Assembly (NCBI GenBank): GCA_963210315.1
Contig: OY723258.1
Span: 1,550,001-1,614,000 of the forward strand
Length of the DNA stretch: 64,000 nucleotides
From: Rhynchopus euleeides
Taxonomy: Eukaryota; Euglenozoa; Diplonemea; Diplonemida; Diplonemidae
Direction: 5' to 3'
Positions 1-9,800 of the stretch are shown here, in pieces. Every line of letters starts with the position of its first letter. The stretch's first letter is position 1. The notes beneath the pieces are model-generated. The model had not been told where the DNA came from. It ran no database searches and worked only from the letters and a program-made list of their open reading frames with translations. A program made the translations under genes and the position numbers.

Positions 1-239
1 TTCACAAGGTTGACCCCAACATCGACCCCGTCAGGGTTCCCATCGACTTCCACTGCAGCTGCTCGCTTGAATCGTTTGTCAACGCTCTCGCTGCGATGGG
101 CTCAACCGCTCTGGACTCACTCCGTTTCGAACAGCCCGAATGCCCCCTCCGCTGTGAGAACTGTGGGAAGACTTATGCGATGAATCCTGACGCGTGGTTT
201 AAGGCTCTCTCACTGACAGAGGCCCAGGAGCGGCAGTGA
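1..239 (+). CDS. Hsp33-type redox chaperone, C-terminal end (5' truncated by window edge)
   Basis: The reading frame enters from the left edge (first whole codon at 3) and stops with TGA at 237-239, giving about 78 residues. It carries the Hsp33 redox switch: a Cys-Ser-Cys pair (codons at 54 and 60) and a Cys-x-x-Cys pair (codons at 153 and 162). The second Cys of the first pair and the first Cys of the second pair are 31 positions apart, as in bacterial Hsp33 (Cys234 to Cys265). The helix between them (VNALAAMGSTALDSL) and the GKTYAMNPD segment after the second pair also fit. In the family the four Cys bind zinc when reduced; oxidation releases zinc and activates ATP-independent holdase activity. 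The N-terminal substrate-binding domain lies outside the window. Hsp33 is mainly bacterial but occurs in some protists and algae. Cell location cannot be judged from this piece. Confidence 0.82.
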   Translation, partial: HKVDPNIDPVRVPIDFHCSCSLESFVNALAAMGSTALDSLRFEQPECPLRCENCGKTYAMNPDAWFKALSLTEAQERQ

Positions 240-2171
240 GTGGTGGGGTGGTGGGGGGGCGATCCCCATCATTCCTCCTGCAGGGGGGTGGGGGTGTGTG
301 ACAACAACGTTCTTGCCTGATGTCTGTGACAAAGTGGTGGGTGGTGGTGGTGGTGGTGGTGGTGCCTCCTCTCTCCCCTCCCCTCTGCCAGCCAAAACCG
401 TACACCTCCCTCTCTTCTGCCCTCGATAGTGCGCATTTGGCGGTTGGATGTTTGTGACCCGCATCGCCGCCGCCACTATATTCCTATTCCCCACCGAATA
501 TTTGCTGCTGCTGCTGCTGCGGAGGGAGGGGGGGGGGGGGGGGGGGCTCGCTCTGTTTCTTGGGCCAGGTTTGGCGCACAAAGCAACGCCTTATCCGTAT
601 TTGTTCATGATTCTCAGATACATTTGGGGGCTGTGCCATGAAGGGCTGCCCAGCATGCGGTGGGGTGGTGTGGGTGGGTTGAGAGAAACTCATTTTCCGT
701 GCGTGCCGGTGGTGCGTTTGGCTAACGTGCTGCTGAAAAAAAACCAAACAGCCAGTATGTCCGTCTGAACAGGTTGCAGCAATGGCCTCGGTTGCGTTTT
801 ACCCACTTCTCCAAAAGGGAAACCGCGTGTGTCTGTTGCAGTGATGATTACACCAAGAGAGACGGGGGGTGTGTTGCCTCACTGTGTGCTCTACGCTGCC
901 CCAAGAGGGTTCACGTGTCTGTTGGGCTTTGTGGGCTACCCTCGTCGGTCGTGTCCCACTTGCCTGTGCCTGATTTGCTCTGAGGGGAGGGAGTGATCTA
1001 TGTGGTTTTTTGGGTATTTTCTACCGCACCGAACGGGCAATGCCCGCAGGTTTTTCGGAGCTGTGTGATAACACGGCATTCCGCAGGCCACACCCCCTAG
1101 CTTGCGTGTATGGTGGCAATGCTATTGGGGTCCTGTACATTATTCGCCGTGTTTCCGCCTCTCCCCGTCCCGCCCCACCCCCCGCCCCCCCCCGGCTCAA
1201 CGAAAATATTCACTTGAGGAACAGGTGTCAAAAAAAGCTGCAGGCATTTTTGGATTTCTCAGAATCTCCTGGTCATAGCAAGCGGGAGGCGATCCGGCAA
1301 ACACGGGTCGGCAGAACCAGGCGCTTGAGACATCCTTCTGTGTGACATACATGCGATTTGCAACCAAGGAAATCTTGTCAAGACTGGAAACGAAAGAACA
1401 CGCCGCACAAGGGGGCAGCAACGCAAAGGCTTGCTGGCGTGTGGCCTCTCGGTGCATTGGAAGGGGGTGGGGGTGACGTGTGTGTGTATAAAGTGCGAGG
1501 GGCAGCAGATAAAGGGAGAAACCCGATTCAACGCGGACAGCACCCGCGTTTGGTTTCCCTGCGACCCGGGGTGGGTGGGTGTGGGTAGTTTTAGCTATAA
1601 CCTCACTCAGTGCACCGGAAAAGACAAGACCACCCCCTGACGTCGTCTGCATAGGACTTGCGAGTCTGAGGTGCCATTCCCTTTCATCCCGAGGAGGGGC
1701 CGGCGGGGAGAAGGCAGCAGAGTCGGTTCGAAATGTGATGGCATCAAGGGTGGTTCATGTGGTATTCGTGCTGTTCAGGCAGGCAATATGTTGTGAAGTA
1801 GTGCAACTGATTTGTTGATAGCGCACATAATATTTATAGACACGCATACACGCACCTGTGCGTATGAACGAATCGTTGTTGCATACACGAAACAGACACA
1901 AGGTCTTATTGTCCGAGACATCCCTGAAAGCATCAGAAGGTATCTGGGCACCCCATCCTCCCTGCTATGCCAGGCAGAAGAAGAAAACCGTAATCTAAAA
2001 CAAATACAGGCCCGTGCGTGGAACGCTGCTGCTGCTGCTGCTGCTGCACTCTGGTTAATCTGGCCCGAACGGCAGACACACAATCCCACCACAGCACGCC
2101 CGACCCGCCCCCCCCCCCCCTCCAACCAACCCCAACCCCACACCCGCATCTATTGCCTGAAATACCTGAGA

Positions 2172-2319
2172 CCCTCCCCTCCCCTCCCCTCCCCTCCCCT
2201 CCCCTCCCCTCCCCTCCCCTCCCCTCCCCTCCCCTCCCCTCCCCTCCCCTCCCCTCCCCTCCCCTCCCCTCCCCTCCCCTCCCCTCCCCTCCCCTCCCCT
2301 CCCCTCCCCTCCCCTCCCC
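2172..2319 (+). repeat. (CCCCT)n pentanucleotide satellite, about 29 units
   Basis: A nearly pure run of CCCCT lies 80 bases upstream of the ATG at 2399. An ORF stays open through it because the run encodes Pro-Ser-Pro-Leu, but this is repeat translation, so the ATG after the run was taken as the start. On the other strand it is AGGGG repeats, able in principle to form G-quadruplexes. As sense RNA it is an extreme polypyrimidine tract. Confidence 0.95.
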
Positions 2320-2398
2320 GCTGTTTGCTTTGCCTCCCCCCCCTGCGTGTTTTCTACCAGTCACTCACAGCACACGACTCCCCCCCTCCCCACCCCAC
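2320..2398 (+). promoter_or_regulatory. Putative splice-leader acceptor region for the DUF4116 gene
   Basis: Directly after the CCCCT tract come a second pyrimidine-rich stretch (2320-2348), an AG at 2359-2360 and another AG at 2369-2370, then a further C-rich leader up to the ATG at 2399. Polypyrimidine tract plus AG a short way before the start is what a trans-splice acceptor looks like. This is inference: no spliced leader sequence is available in the window. Confidence 0.3.
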
Positions 2399-4480
2399 AT
2401 GGAGGTGGTTGCTGTGGACGGGCTGACCTCTGAGGAGAGACACGTCGCTATACCCGACACATGCCGGGACGTGCGTGCCCTGCAGGAACGCCTGGCAGGC
2501 GTGTTCGGCTACGGGGGTGCCAGCGATGTGGTGATGTCGGTGGCAGGCGTGCAGATCCCATTGGATGCGGCTGTTGCTGACGTGCACATCGAGGACGGGT
2601 GCCAGGTGCGGGTCGATCCCGACAGCAGCATTTTTGTAAGCCGCCTGCGCTCGGGGGAGCTGGCGCTGCGTGACGTGCCTGACTGGGCCCGGTCCTGCCC
2701 GAGGTGTGTGGTTGCTGCTGTCAACCACAGCTGGTTGCAGATCACAGCGGCCAGCCCCTGCATGCGGGCAGACTACGACGTGATGCACGCTGCTGTTGAG
2801 AGGTGCCCCGATGCCCTGGGGCATGCCAGCACAGACCTGCGCAGCGACAGGCGCCTCGTAGAGCTTGCAGTGCAGCAGGCGAGCGGTGCGCTGCGCGACG
2901 TGTCGGAAGACCTTCACAACGACAAGGACTTCATGTTGTCGATGGCCACTGCCAGCGCAGACTGCTGGGCCTATGCGGGCAGCCGCATCCGCAACGACGC
3001 AGAGGTTGCGGCCGACCTTGTCGCCAGGAACACCTGTGTCCTGCCCTACCTGAGTGACAGCCTCCGCAGCAACAAGGCGGTGGTGATGGCCGCCGTGCGT
3101 AAGCAGGGCGAGGCGCTGAAGTCTGCCAGCGCCGAAATGCAGGCCGACAAGGACGTCGTGGTTGCCGCTGTGCAGCAGACGGCCCAGGCCCTGCCGTACG
3201 CAGCGCAGGCTCTGCAGGATGACGAGGATGTGGGGGTGGCTGCCATCCGCAGCTCTGCCGAGCTCCAGGGCCTGAGCTATGCCCTGCGCAGCAGCAGGCG
3301 TGTTGTGCTGGCTGCCCTGCAGCACTACGCCCCGCTGCGCGCCGCCGCACCCCCGCTGCGCGACGACAAAGACATTGTGCTGGCCGCCCTGCAGCACGGG
3401 GGGGTGCACCTCCTGGCAGACGCATCCGAACGCCTCCGCAACGACAAGGAGGTTGCGCTTGCTGCTGTGGGCCTCGCCCCAAGCGCCCTGGCCCACGTGG
3501 GGTGGCAGATGCAGAACGATGCAGACGTCGCGTCGCTGGCGCTGCAGACGGGGCCCGCGCATGGCACGCCCCTGGCAACCATATGGCCCCACGTGGGCGA
3601 GGTGCTGCGCAACGACAAGGGCTTCGTCGCGGGGTTCTTCAGCCCGCCCTGCTTCCACCTTTACGGGCCGAATGTGCGGGGGGACAAGGCGCTTGCAATG
3701 CAGGCGGTGCGCGAATGCCCTTCTGCCTACTCCCACGCCACGTCGGATCTGAAACACGACAAGGAACTGGCGCTCCTGGCAGTCAGCATGGACACCTCCA
3801 CCTACCAGCACGCCTCCTGCGACCTCAGGGGACACGACAACCTGGTGCTTGCAGCTCTGGCTGGGTCAGGCGGCCTTCCCGGGCGCGACTACAGCCGCCT
3901 CACCGGCAACGACCCCCTCATGCGGCAGGTGTGCCGCGTGAACCCACGCCTCCTGTGCCTCGCAGGGCCTGCCGTGCGGGCTGACCGTGCCACAGTGTTG
4001 GCGGCTGTGCGCTCCGATGGGTCAGCGCTCCGCTATGCCAGCGAGGCGCTGCGCAGCGATGCTGAGGTGATTGCAGCCGCAACGCAGCAGACCATGTCAC
4101 ACTTCTTGCATGCGACCCTCGCAGCACGTGGCGACCCGCACACAGTGGTGGCCGCTGTGAGGGCAGCGCCCCCCATTGATGGCCAGGCTCTGTTTGAAGT
4201 GCTGCCATCCGCCTTGCAGCAGGATGCCAATGTCATGTTGGCAGTGCTGCAGAAGACACGCACAGTCGTCCCCCTCTTCCTGCATGGGGTGCTGCGCCAC
4301 GATGAGGATATGCTGCGGGAAGCAAATGCTGCAGTGATCACAGGTCGTATCGGCCCTCGTGCCGTGTCGGTGGCTGTGGCACGGTGGGGTGCAGCTCGGC
4401 TCGCTTGTCAGCTGCCGGTGGATGGCGTGGGGTGTGTGCCCAGGCTTCCAACCAATCACGTCTCAAACACACTCGCGTGA
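2399..4480 (+). CDS. Ubiquitin-like N-terminus with DUF4116-type repeat array
   Basis: The protein is 693 residues from the ATG at 2399; the frame is open further upstream only through the CCCCT satellite. Residues 1 to about 65 read like a ubiquitin-like fold (VDGLTSEERHVAIPDTCRDV, then a GVQIP turn and a VHIEDGCQVRV strand); this is by eye. From about residue 90 to the end there are roughly 20 units of about 25 residues of the form Asp-Lys-x-Val-(Val/Leu)-x-Ala-Ala-Val...Ala-Leu...Ala-Ser...Leu-Arg-(Asn/Ser). Pairs of these match DUF4116, a helical repeat common in large protist families of unknown function. The 'LRNDKEVALAAV' unit near 3435-3470 is typical. No signal peptide, membrane segment or catalytic motif was seen, so a soluble protein-binding scaffold is plausible. 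Codon use is GC-rich like the other host genes. Confidence 0.8.
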   Translation: MEVVAVDGLTSEERHVAIPDTCRDVRALQERLAGVFGYGGASDVVMSVAGVQIPLDAAVADVHIEDGCQVRVDPDSSIFVSRLRSGELALRDVPDWARSCPRCVVAAVNHSWLQITAASPCMRADYDVMHAAVERCPDALGHASTDLRSDRRLVELAVQQASGALRDVSEDLHNDKDFMLSMATASADCWAYAGSRIRNDAEVAADLVARNTCVLPYLSDSLRSNKAVVMAAVRKQGEALKSASAEMQADKDVVVAAVQQTAQALPYAAQALQDDEDVGVAAIRSSAELQGLSYALRSSRRVVLAALQHYAPLRAAAPPLRDDKDIVLAALQHGGVHLLADASERLRNDKEVALAAVGLAPSALAHVGWQMQNDADVASLALQTGPAHGTPLATIWPHVGEVLRNDKGFVAGFFSPPCFHLYGPNVRGDKALAMQAVRECPSAYSHATSDLKHDKELALLAVSMDTSTYQHASCDLRGHDNLVLAALAGSGGLPGRDYSRLTGNDPLMRQVCRVNPRLLCLAGPAVRADRATVLAAVRSDGSALRYASEALRSDAEVIAAATQQTMSHFLHATLAARGDPHTVVAAVRAAPPIDGQALFEVLPSALQQDANVMLAVLQKTRTVVPLFLHGVLRHDEDMLREANAAVITGRIGPRAVSVAVARWGAARLACQLPVDGVGCVPRLPTNHVSNTLA

Positions 4481-5387
4481 GCGGAAAGCGACCTACCACA
4501 GCTGCAACCAAACGTACCTATACACAGTCCTATCATACAGGAAACATTTTCGGGGTTAGTGTAGGAGTGTCGACGCAACAGACAAGGAGGACTGCCAGGT
4601 GTTCTTCTGTTTTGTCTGAGCAACCTTCTGGTCACCTGCACGTTGGGGTGTGGGTGTAGGTGAACAAACCGTTGCTCCCACTGCACCCTTAGGAAACCCT
4701 ATCAGAACGGTTGTAGCTGTGAGTACGGGGATTTCAGCAGGTATCGGCATGTTCCCAGGGGTTGCTGGTCTGGCTGAAGCCCACTTTTTCCAAGTGTAAG
4801 AGTGCTTCCAACGACCCTGCTTCCTTTCTGTGTCTAGCTATCCCGTGTTCACATGTGCCACACCCATGGTGGAAGCGTGAACGCATCAAATAAGGAAGAA
4901 GGAATCGTGGTTGCTACGCTATTCAGGCAGCCCAGACCAGTGTCGGTTCCGTGCGGTTTACGTGTGGTTCTCAGGAGCTCATGAAAGCCAATGGGGTGCC
5001 TTACCCTGTGCCACTGTGTCAAACCGTGTGAGTTTCTGCAACCAGTTTGTGGGGCGTCTCGCTTTCTTGCCCACAAGCGTGCGGCGCGTGTGTGTTCTGA
5101 GAAATTACAAAGCCATCTTTTCCAGCAACGCGTAGTTCGGGTTAGCGTGCTGGCATCGCGCAGTCCCTAGATTACACAACGTGAGTGCCGGCTATTCCCA
5201 CTCTGCGTGACTCCTCGCTCTCCTGACACATACACATTGACATCTAGAGATTACAGCAACACACTGCCGCCCGTGTGCACAACAAAATCTGGGCTCTCAC
5301 TTCCCTGTCTATACACGTGGGACAAGAGTGGAGAGTACCTGTAACTGTGCCAGCCATCTGCAGGTCAGCAGGTGCCACTGAAGCACA
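4481..5387. other. Intergenic region
   Basis: No coding region, RNA gene or repeat could be recognised. Base composition is closer to even than in neighbouring spacers and there is no long homopolymer. The part just before 5388 probably contains the leader of the next gene. Confidence 0.5.
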
Positions 5388-5948
5388 ATGGCGATGGGTT
5401 GGTACGAACGTGTCATCTCGATGGACGGGAAGCTTCAGGGCAAGGCACGCAGCGACAGGCGCCTGCTGTTCCTCCTGACATGTACGATGAGTTTGACGCA
5501 GAGCGTGATGATATTTCTGACGCAACTGTATCCACAAACCATCGTTGCCTACACTCTGCAGCTGGGCTCCAATTTCATGATGGTCGGCCTGTGTGTGTGC
5601 GGCGTGCACCTGACACACAACATCGTGCGTGCATACGTCGTGATGATGGCTCTCCTGCTCATTTCCGGAGATATCAGCTTCCGCAGCAGTGGCAGCCCGC
5701 CCATTTGGCCAGGCTTCGTGCTTCTTGCAGACCTGTCACTGGTGGTCGGTCTCGGCAGTCGCTTCGCCACGTGGTTGACTGGTTTCACTTCCCTGTGGGT
5801 CATCATCAGCGTGTCGGAGACTGTCCTGCGATTCGGGCTGTTCGACCTGCCTGGAACATCGCCCGACTCTTTGAGGTGGGAAAACATCCGCCCTCTCGTC
5901 GAGTGCAGACCCGCCGTGTCCGATCAACCCAGTGAGGGGATTGTTTGA
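5388..5948 (+). CDS. N-terminal membrane half of a broken receptor-type nucleotide cyclase
   Basis: The 186-residue frame starts at ATG 5388 and stops at 5946-5948. After a short basic N-terminus it is almost entirely hydrophobic, with about five candidate membrane segments (roughly residues 25-48, 52-76, 83-100, 108-128 and 132-152). The next frame (from about 5932) continues directly with another hydrophobic segment (VSLIVLLLDF) and then the cyclase part, so the two read as one multi-pass membrane protein split by a frameshift near 5880-5935. A candidate GT...AG intron there (5876-5932) is 57 bases, a multiple of three, and would not restore the frame. A degraded gene, a sequencing error or programmed frameshifting are all possible. 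Confidence 0.6.
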   Translation: MAMGWYERVISMDGKLQGKARSDRRLLFLLTCTMSLTQSVMIFLTQLYPQTIVAYTLQLGSNFMMVGLCVCGVHLTHNIVRAYVVMMALLLISGDISFRSSGSPPIWPGFVLLADLSLVVGLGSRFATWLTGFTSLWVIISVSETVLRFGLFDLPGTSPDSLRWENIRPLVECRPAVSDQPSEGIV

Positions 5949-6882
5949 GCTGGAAGTGTCGCTCATCGTGCTGCTTCTTGACTTTGTGGCCACACGCGGG
6001 TTCGCAGAGTCTGCCGAGAGGGAGAAGGCGGCCATGGCACGGACCATCGAGACTGTGGAGGCGATTGCACAACTTCTGGCGGGCTACGACGTTGACACCG
6101 TAGCGGATATGCTGCAGGAGGCGGAGGCGGAGGGGCGGCTGCCTGCGGCGATGCATGAGGCGCTTCACAGGCTGGAGCAGAACCTGCGTGTGTACCGGCC
6201 GTACCTCCCGAAGTCGTGCCTGCCAGCACAGCAAGATGACGACGGTACAGAGGAGAGGAGGAATACTGTCTCTGGGTCCGTGTTCACCGAATCTTCGGTG
6301 AGTTCAGGTGTGAGGTCAAGCTCGCTTTACAGATCAGCAAGCGAGCATGCAGATGGGCGTCGTGTTGTGGCGGCGAAGGTGCTTGGAATCTTGAAGACTA
6401 TACGCTCAACACTGCTTGTGGTGAACACACGCAACACGCTCGCTTGTCTGGAGCAGGACACCCGCATCTTCACGTCGTTCTTCGAGATGCTGCTGGCCAA
6501 GACGATGTCGGCAGTGGAGTCACGCTGTGGTCTGGTGGACGTTTTTGTCGGTGACCGCATCCTTGCCTCCTTCAACACGGCACGCACGTGCTTCGTGCAC
6601 ACCACTGCAGCTGCAGGTGCATCGCAGCAGATCGTGCAGGCGGTGCGCAGCTTCAACACCCAACAGGACAACATCACAGACCGTGCTCTGCATGTCAACA
6701 TCGGTGCGGCGTCGGGGCGTGTCCTGTGCGGGGACACGGGGTGTGCAGATATGCGGCGGTTCAGCCTGCTTGGCGTGCTGCGCGTGCCTTCGGGCTGGAC
6801 GTGGTGTGCAACGCGGCACTGCGCAAGGATGCAGAATACCAAAACGTGCTGCTGCTTGTGCCCAGGCGGGTGCGTCTGGTGA
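5932..6882 (+). CDS. Class III adenylate/guanylate cyclase domain, frame-broken at both ends
   Basis: This frame has no ATG at its left end, consistent with continuing the frame that starts at 5388. It opens with the last membrane segment, then FVATRGFAE, a coiled linker and the segment NLRVYRPYLPKSCLP, which I associate with membrane cyclases and related proteins of free-living protists, including euglenozoans. A linker of about 70 residues follows, then a class III cyclase homology region: VVNTRN, VDVFVGDRILASFNT, HVNIGAASGRVLCGDTG, MRRFSLLG. The catalytic domain converts ATP or GTP to a cyclic nucleotide and normally dimerises. I see no clear metal-binding Asp in the VVNTRN strand, so activity is doubtful even if the frame were intact. 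After FSLLG (near 6775) the conserved sequence moves to the frame beginning ARAFGLD at 6780; about ten expected residues are missing, which fits a small deletion. This frame then runs to a stop at 6880-6882 without meaning. Confidence 0.65.
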   Translation: MRGLFELEVSLIVLLLDFVATRGFAESAEREKAAMARTIETVEAIAQLLAGYDVDTVADMLQEAEAEGRLPAAMHEALHRLEQNLRVYRPYLPKSCLPAQQDDDGTEERRNTVSGSVFTESSVSSGVRSSSLYRSASEHADGRRVVAAKVLGILKTIRSTLLVVNTRNTLACLEQDTRIFTSFFEMLLAKTMSAVESRCGLVDVFVGDRILASFNTARTCFVHTTAAAGASQQIVQAVRSFNTQQDNITDRALHVNIGAASGRVLCGDTGCADMRRFSLLGVLRVPSGWTWCATRHCARMQNTKTCCCLCPGGCVW

Positions 6883-9800
6883 TCGGTGTGGCGTCGGCCG
6901 TGTCGGCGCAGTTCAGCACCACGGCGCTGGAGGCGCTGGAGGTGCAGGTGGCGGTGACGAAGCCTGCCTTCAGCGTGACCGGGACGGTGGCGTACGCGTC
7001 CGGGGGGTGCACGTCGGCCAACACGGGGTCGGTGACGGTGTCGGTGCCGAGCGCGGGGCTGAGCGCGGTGGGGACGATCACGCAGAAGGACGGGTGCGGG
7101 GCCGACGGGAAGACCGCGGAGTGGGACATCACAGTGGTGTCCGCGGAGGCGCTTGACGTGTCGGGCGTGGCGGTCAAGGACGTGAACCTGGAGCTGGCGT
7201 CGACCGTGGCTGCCGACGGGGCGGTGTCGTGGGCCGGCAGCATCCACGGGACGGTGGAGCTGGGGACGGGGAACAGCGCGTCGGCATCCATCGCTTTCGA
7301 CGGTGCGGCGGGGAAGATCACGTCGTTCGAGGTGCAGGGGGCGGTGGCGATCGGGCCCGTGAGCGGCGGGGTGTCGCTGAGCGTGGCTGACGGTGTGATG
7401 ACCGGTAGCGGGTCGTTGGCCTTCGCAGGGGCGGACGCGGAGTCGTCGCTGCCGACCTTCACGGCACAGGTGACGCACGTCAGCACGTACACGCCGGACA
7501 ACGCGGACCTGCCGCTGTGGGATGTGGCGGGGCAGCTGGCGTCGTTCGAGGCGAGCGGGTTCACCCTGTCGGACGTGAGCGTGGCGCTGCAGGGGCGGCT
7601 CCAGGGGCAGGACGCGTCGGTGGCGTGGACGGGGTCGTTCGAGGGAGCGAGCACGCTGGAGGGGAGCACAGTGACGCTGCGGGCGGATATCGCGGACAAC
7701 AAGTTCTCGTCCCTGACTGGGACGGTGGCAGTGTCCGGGAACGGGGTGGCCTTTGCGGGGCAGGTGGAGATCACGGCCGGGACCGGCGGGTGCGCCACGG
7801 TGACGGGGGACGGGGAGCTGACGCTGACGTCGACGTCGCACGTCTTCACCTCGTCGCTGAACTACGACAAGTGTGCCAGGGCGCCCGGGGAGGTGAAGTT
7901 CGCAGTGACCGGGACGGCGCAGCAGATCGGTTTCGAGGCGCTGACGCTGTCGTCCGCGGTGGTGGAGCTGACGGGGAAGGTGCCCAGCACAGGGTCGGCG
8001 CTTGTGTGGGAGGGTACACTGACGGCGTCGGCGAACCTGTTCGGTGGGTCGTCGCAGGCCTCTGTGGCATTTGCCGGCGGGAAGCTGCAGACGGTGTCGC
8101 TGTCCAGCCTCTTCATGACGAGCAACGGGCTCCTGTCGTCCACCTTCAGGCTTGAGTACGTCAACAGCTGCGACAGCCCGTCGACGGGGAGCGGGACGGC
8201 GACGCTGCGCCTCCAGGGGGCGGACGACCTGGTGTTCAACGCAGTCGTGTCGTACCACAAGTGCACGGGGGCGATGGAGCTGGCAGGGTCTGTCGCCGGG
8301 TCCTGGAACGGGCCTGCGAGGACGCGCTTCACCGGGATGACTGTGGCCCTTGCGGCAACCGGGAGCGGGGACGAGACGCTGAGCTCGCGGAAGTGGACCG
8401 GGACCATCACGGCGACGACGTCGGCGGGGCTGTCTGCGGAGATTGCGGTGACGACGGGGAGCGAGTCGTCCGTGGAGGCGACGCTGACGTACACCGACGC
8501 GGACAAGGTGCTGGTGTCGGCGACGGTCGGGACGGACTGCACGGGAACTGGTCTGGTGTCGCTGACGAACCTGCCGTACAGCATCCCAGCGATGGAGCTG
8601 GAGGTGTCCTTCTCGAAGCCGTGCGGGCAGGGGTCGACGAAGGAGTGGACGGTGAGCGGGCAGCTGTCGGAGCTGAAGATCCCGTTCTTCGGGAAGTCCA
8701 TCACCCTGCCGTCCCCCACGGTGCAGGTGTCCTCCGATGCGGCTGGGAAGAAGACGGTGTCGATCAAGGGGCCCTTCCTCGGGGACTTCGAGCTGGACCT
8801 GTCCATCCCGCTGCCGCTGAAGGCGGCGGACATCACGCTGCGTGGCGGGCTCCTGTCGGGCAAGGCGGCCAACCCGGGGGGCTTTGCGTCGGCGTGGCAG
8901 GGCAGCGGGTCGGCTTTCGGGAGCTCGCTGGGCGCAGGGGCGCCTGGGCTGTTCGACGGGCTGGAGGCGCTGCCGCTCGGTAGCGTGGGGATTGAGGTGT
9001 CGTTCGGCGGGTCGCTGTCGCTCACGGCTACCGGGAATGCCTTCGGGCTCGAATTCAGTGTGGCGGTGGGGGTTGCGAAGTCTGGGTCTGCCTGGAACTA
9101 CGGGATGGCCTTCACGGCGTCGGGTGCGTCCGTGTCGTCCCCGTCGGGGATGCCTGCAGTGGTCGGGAACGTGCTGAAGCAGCTGGCGCCGACGTACGTG
9201 CGGTTCTCCGTGGCGAAGGCGAAGATGACGATCCAGGGGGTGGAGCTGCGCCAGGGCTTCTCGCTGGCCGCGTTCCTCGGGGCGGACAGCGGGGTGATGC
9301 AGTCAGTGAAGTCGATTGCCCCGTCGTCGCTGAAGTCGCAGATCACGTCTGCCGAGGGGAGCGGGAGCGGGGCCGGACTGACGGTCGTGGCGGACATCCA
9401 GTCTACGACGCAGATGAACGTGTTTGTGATGCTTGCGGGTAACATCCCGCTAGGGTCCCCCAAGGTGGTGCTGAAGGAGGTGGCGCTGGCATTCGTGGTG
9501 AAGACGGGCCCGCCGGAGTTCGGGTTCAACGTGGTGCTCGACTTCACCGTCGGGTCCGGGGGCAACGCACAGACCTTCACGACGGCGGGGTTCATCAGCC
9601 TGTCGGCGACGGGGTCGCTGACAGTGGCGCTGTCGGTCGACTCCCCGCAGCCGTGGAGCAAGCCGTTCGGGATCCCGGGTGTGAAGGTGCTGTTCCCGCT
9701 CGGGGTGAAGATGACCATCACGCCGGCGCTGCTGCCGTCGCAGTTTGCGCTGATCGGTGGGATGCAGATCGCGGGTGTGACGGGGACGGTGGCGCTCGGG

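Larger units (their letters stand above)
240..2398. other. Intergenic region, low complexity
   Basis: No gene could be supported here. The stretch holds a GGT/GTG run near 330-365, a CTG run followed by a G run at about 500-547, C-rich tracts around 1160-1195, a GCT trinucleotide run at 2026-2048 and the CCCCT satellite described separately. The short ORFs are translations of simple repeats. Its right part probably holds the 5' leader of the gene starting at 2399. Confidence 0.6.

Noticed and set aside
1715-1745. tRNA T-loop-like GGTTCGAAAT
   Set aside because: No acceptor stem, anticodon arm or D-arm could be paired around it.
2172-2319. Interstitial telomere
   Set aside because: CCCCT/AGGGG is not a recognised telomere unit and the run is internal, followed by a gene.
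2018-2398. N-terminal extension of the DUF4116 protein through the CCCCT run
   Set aside because: It is a translation of the pentanucleotide satellite; the ATG at 2399 starts the domain-like sequence.
2354-3835. 493-residue ORF on the minus strand
   Set aside because: It is antisense to the DUF4116 repeats and mirrors their periodicity, with no domain of its own.
5876-5932. GT-AG intron that would join the two cyclase frames
   Set aside because: Its length of 57 is a multiple of three, so removal does not correct the frame.
6327-9025. Long minus-strand ORFs (643 and 387 residues)
   Set aside because: They are antisense shadows of GC-rich coding sequence, rich in Arg/His/Pro or Ser/Thr/Pro, as expected from third-position GC bias.
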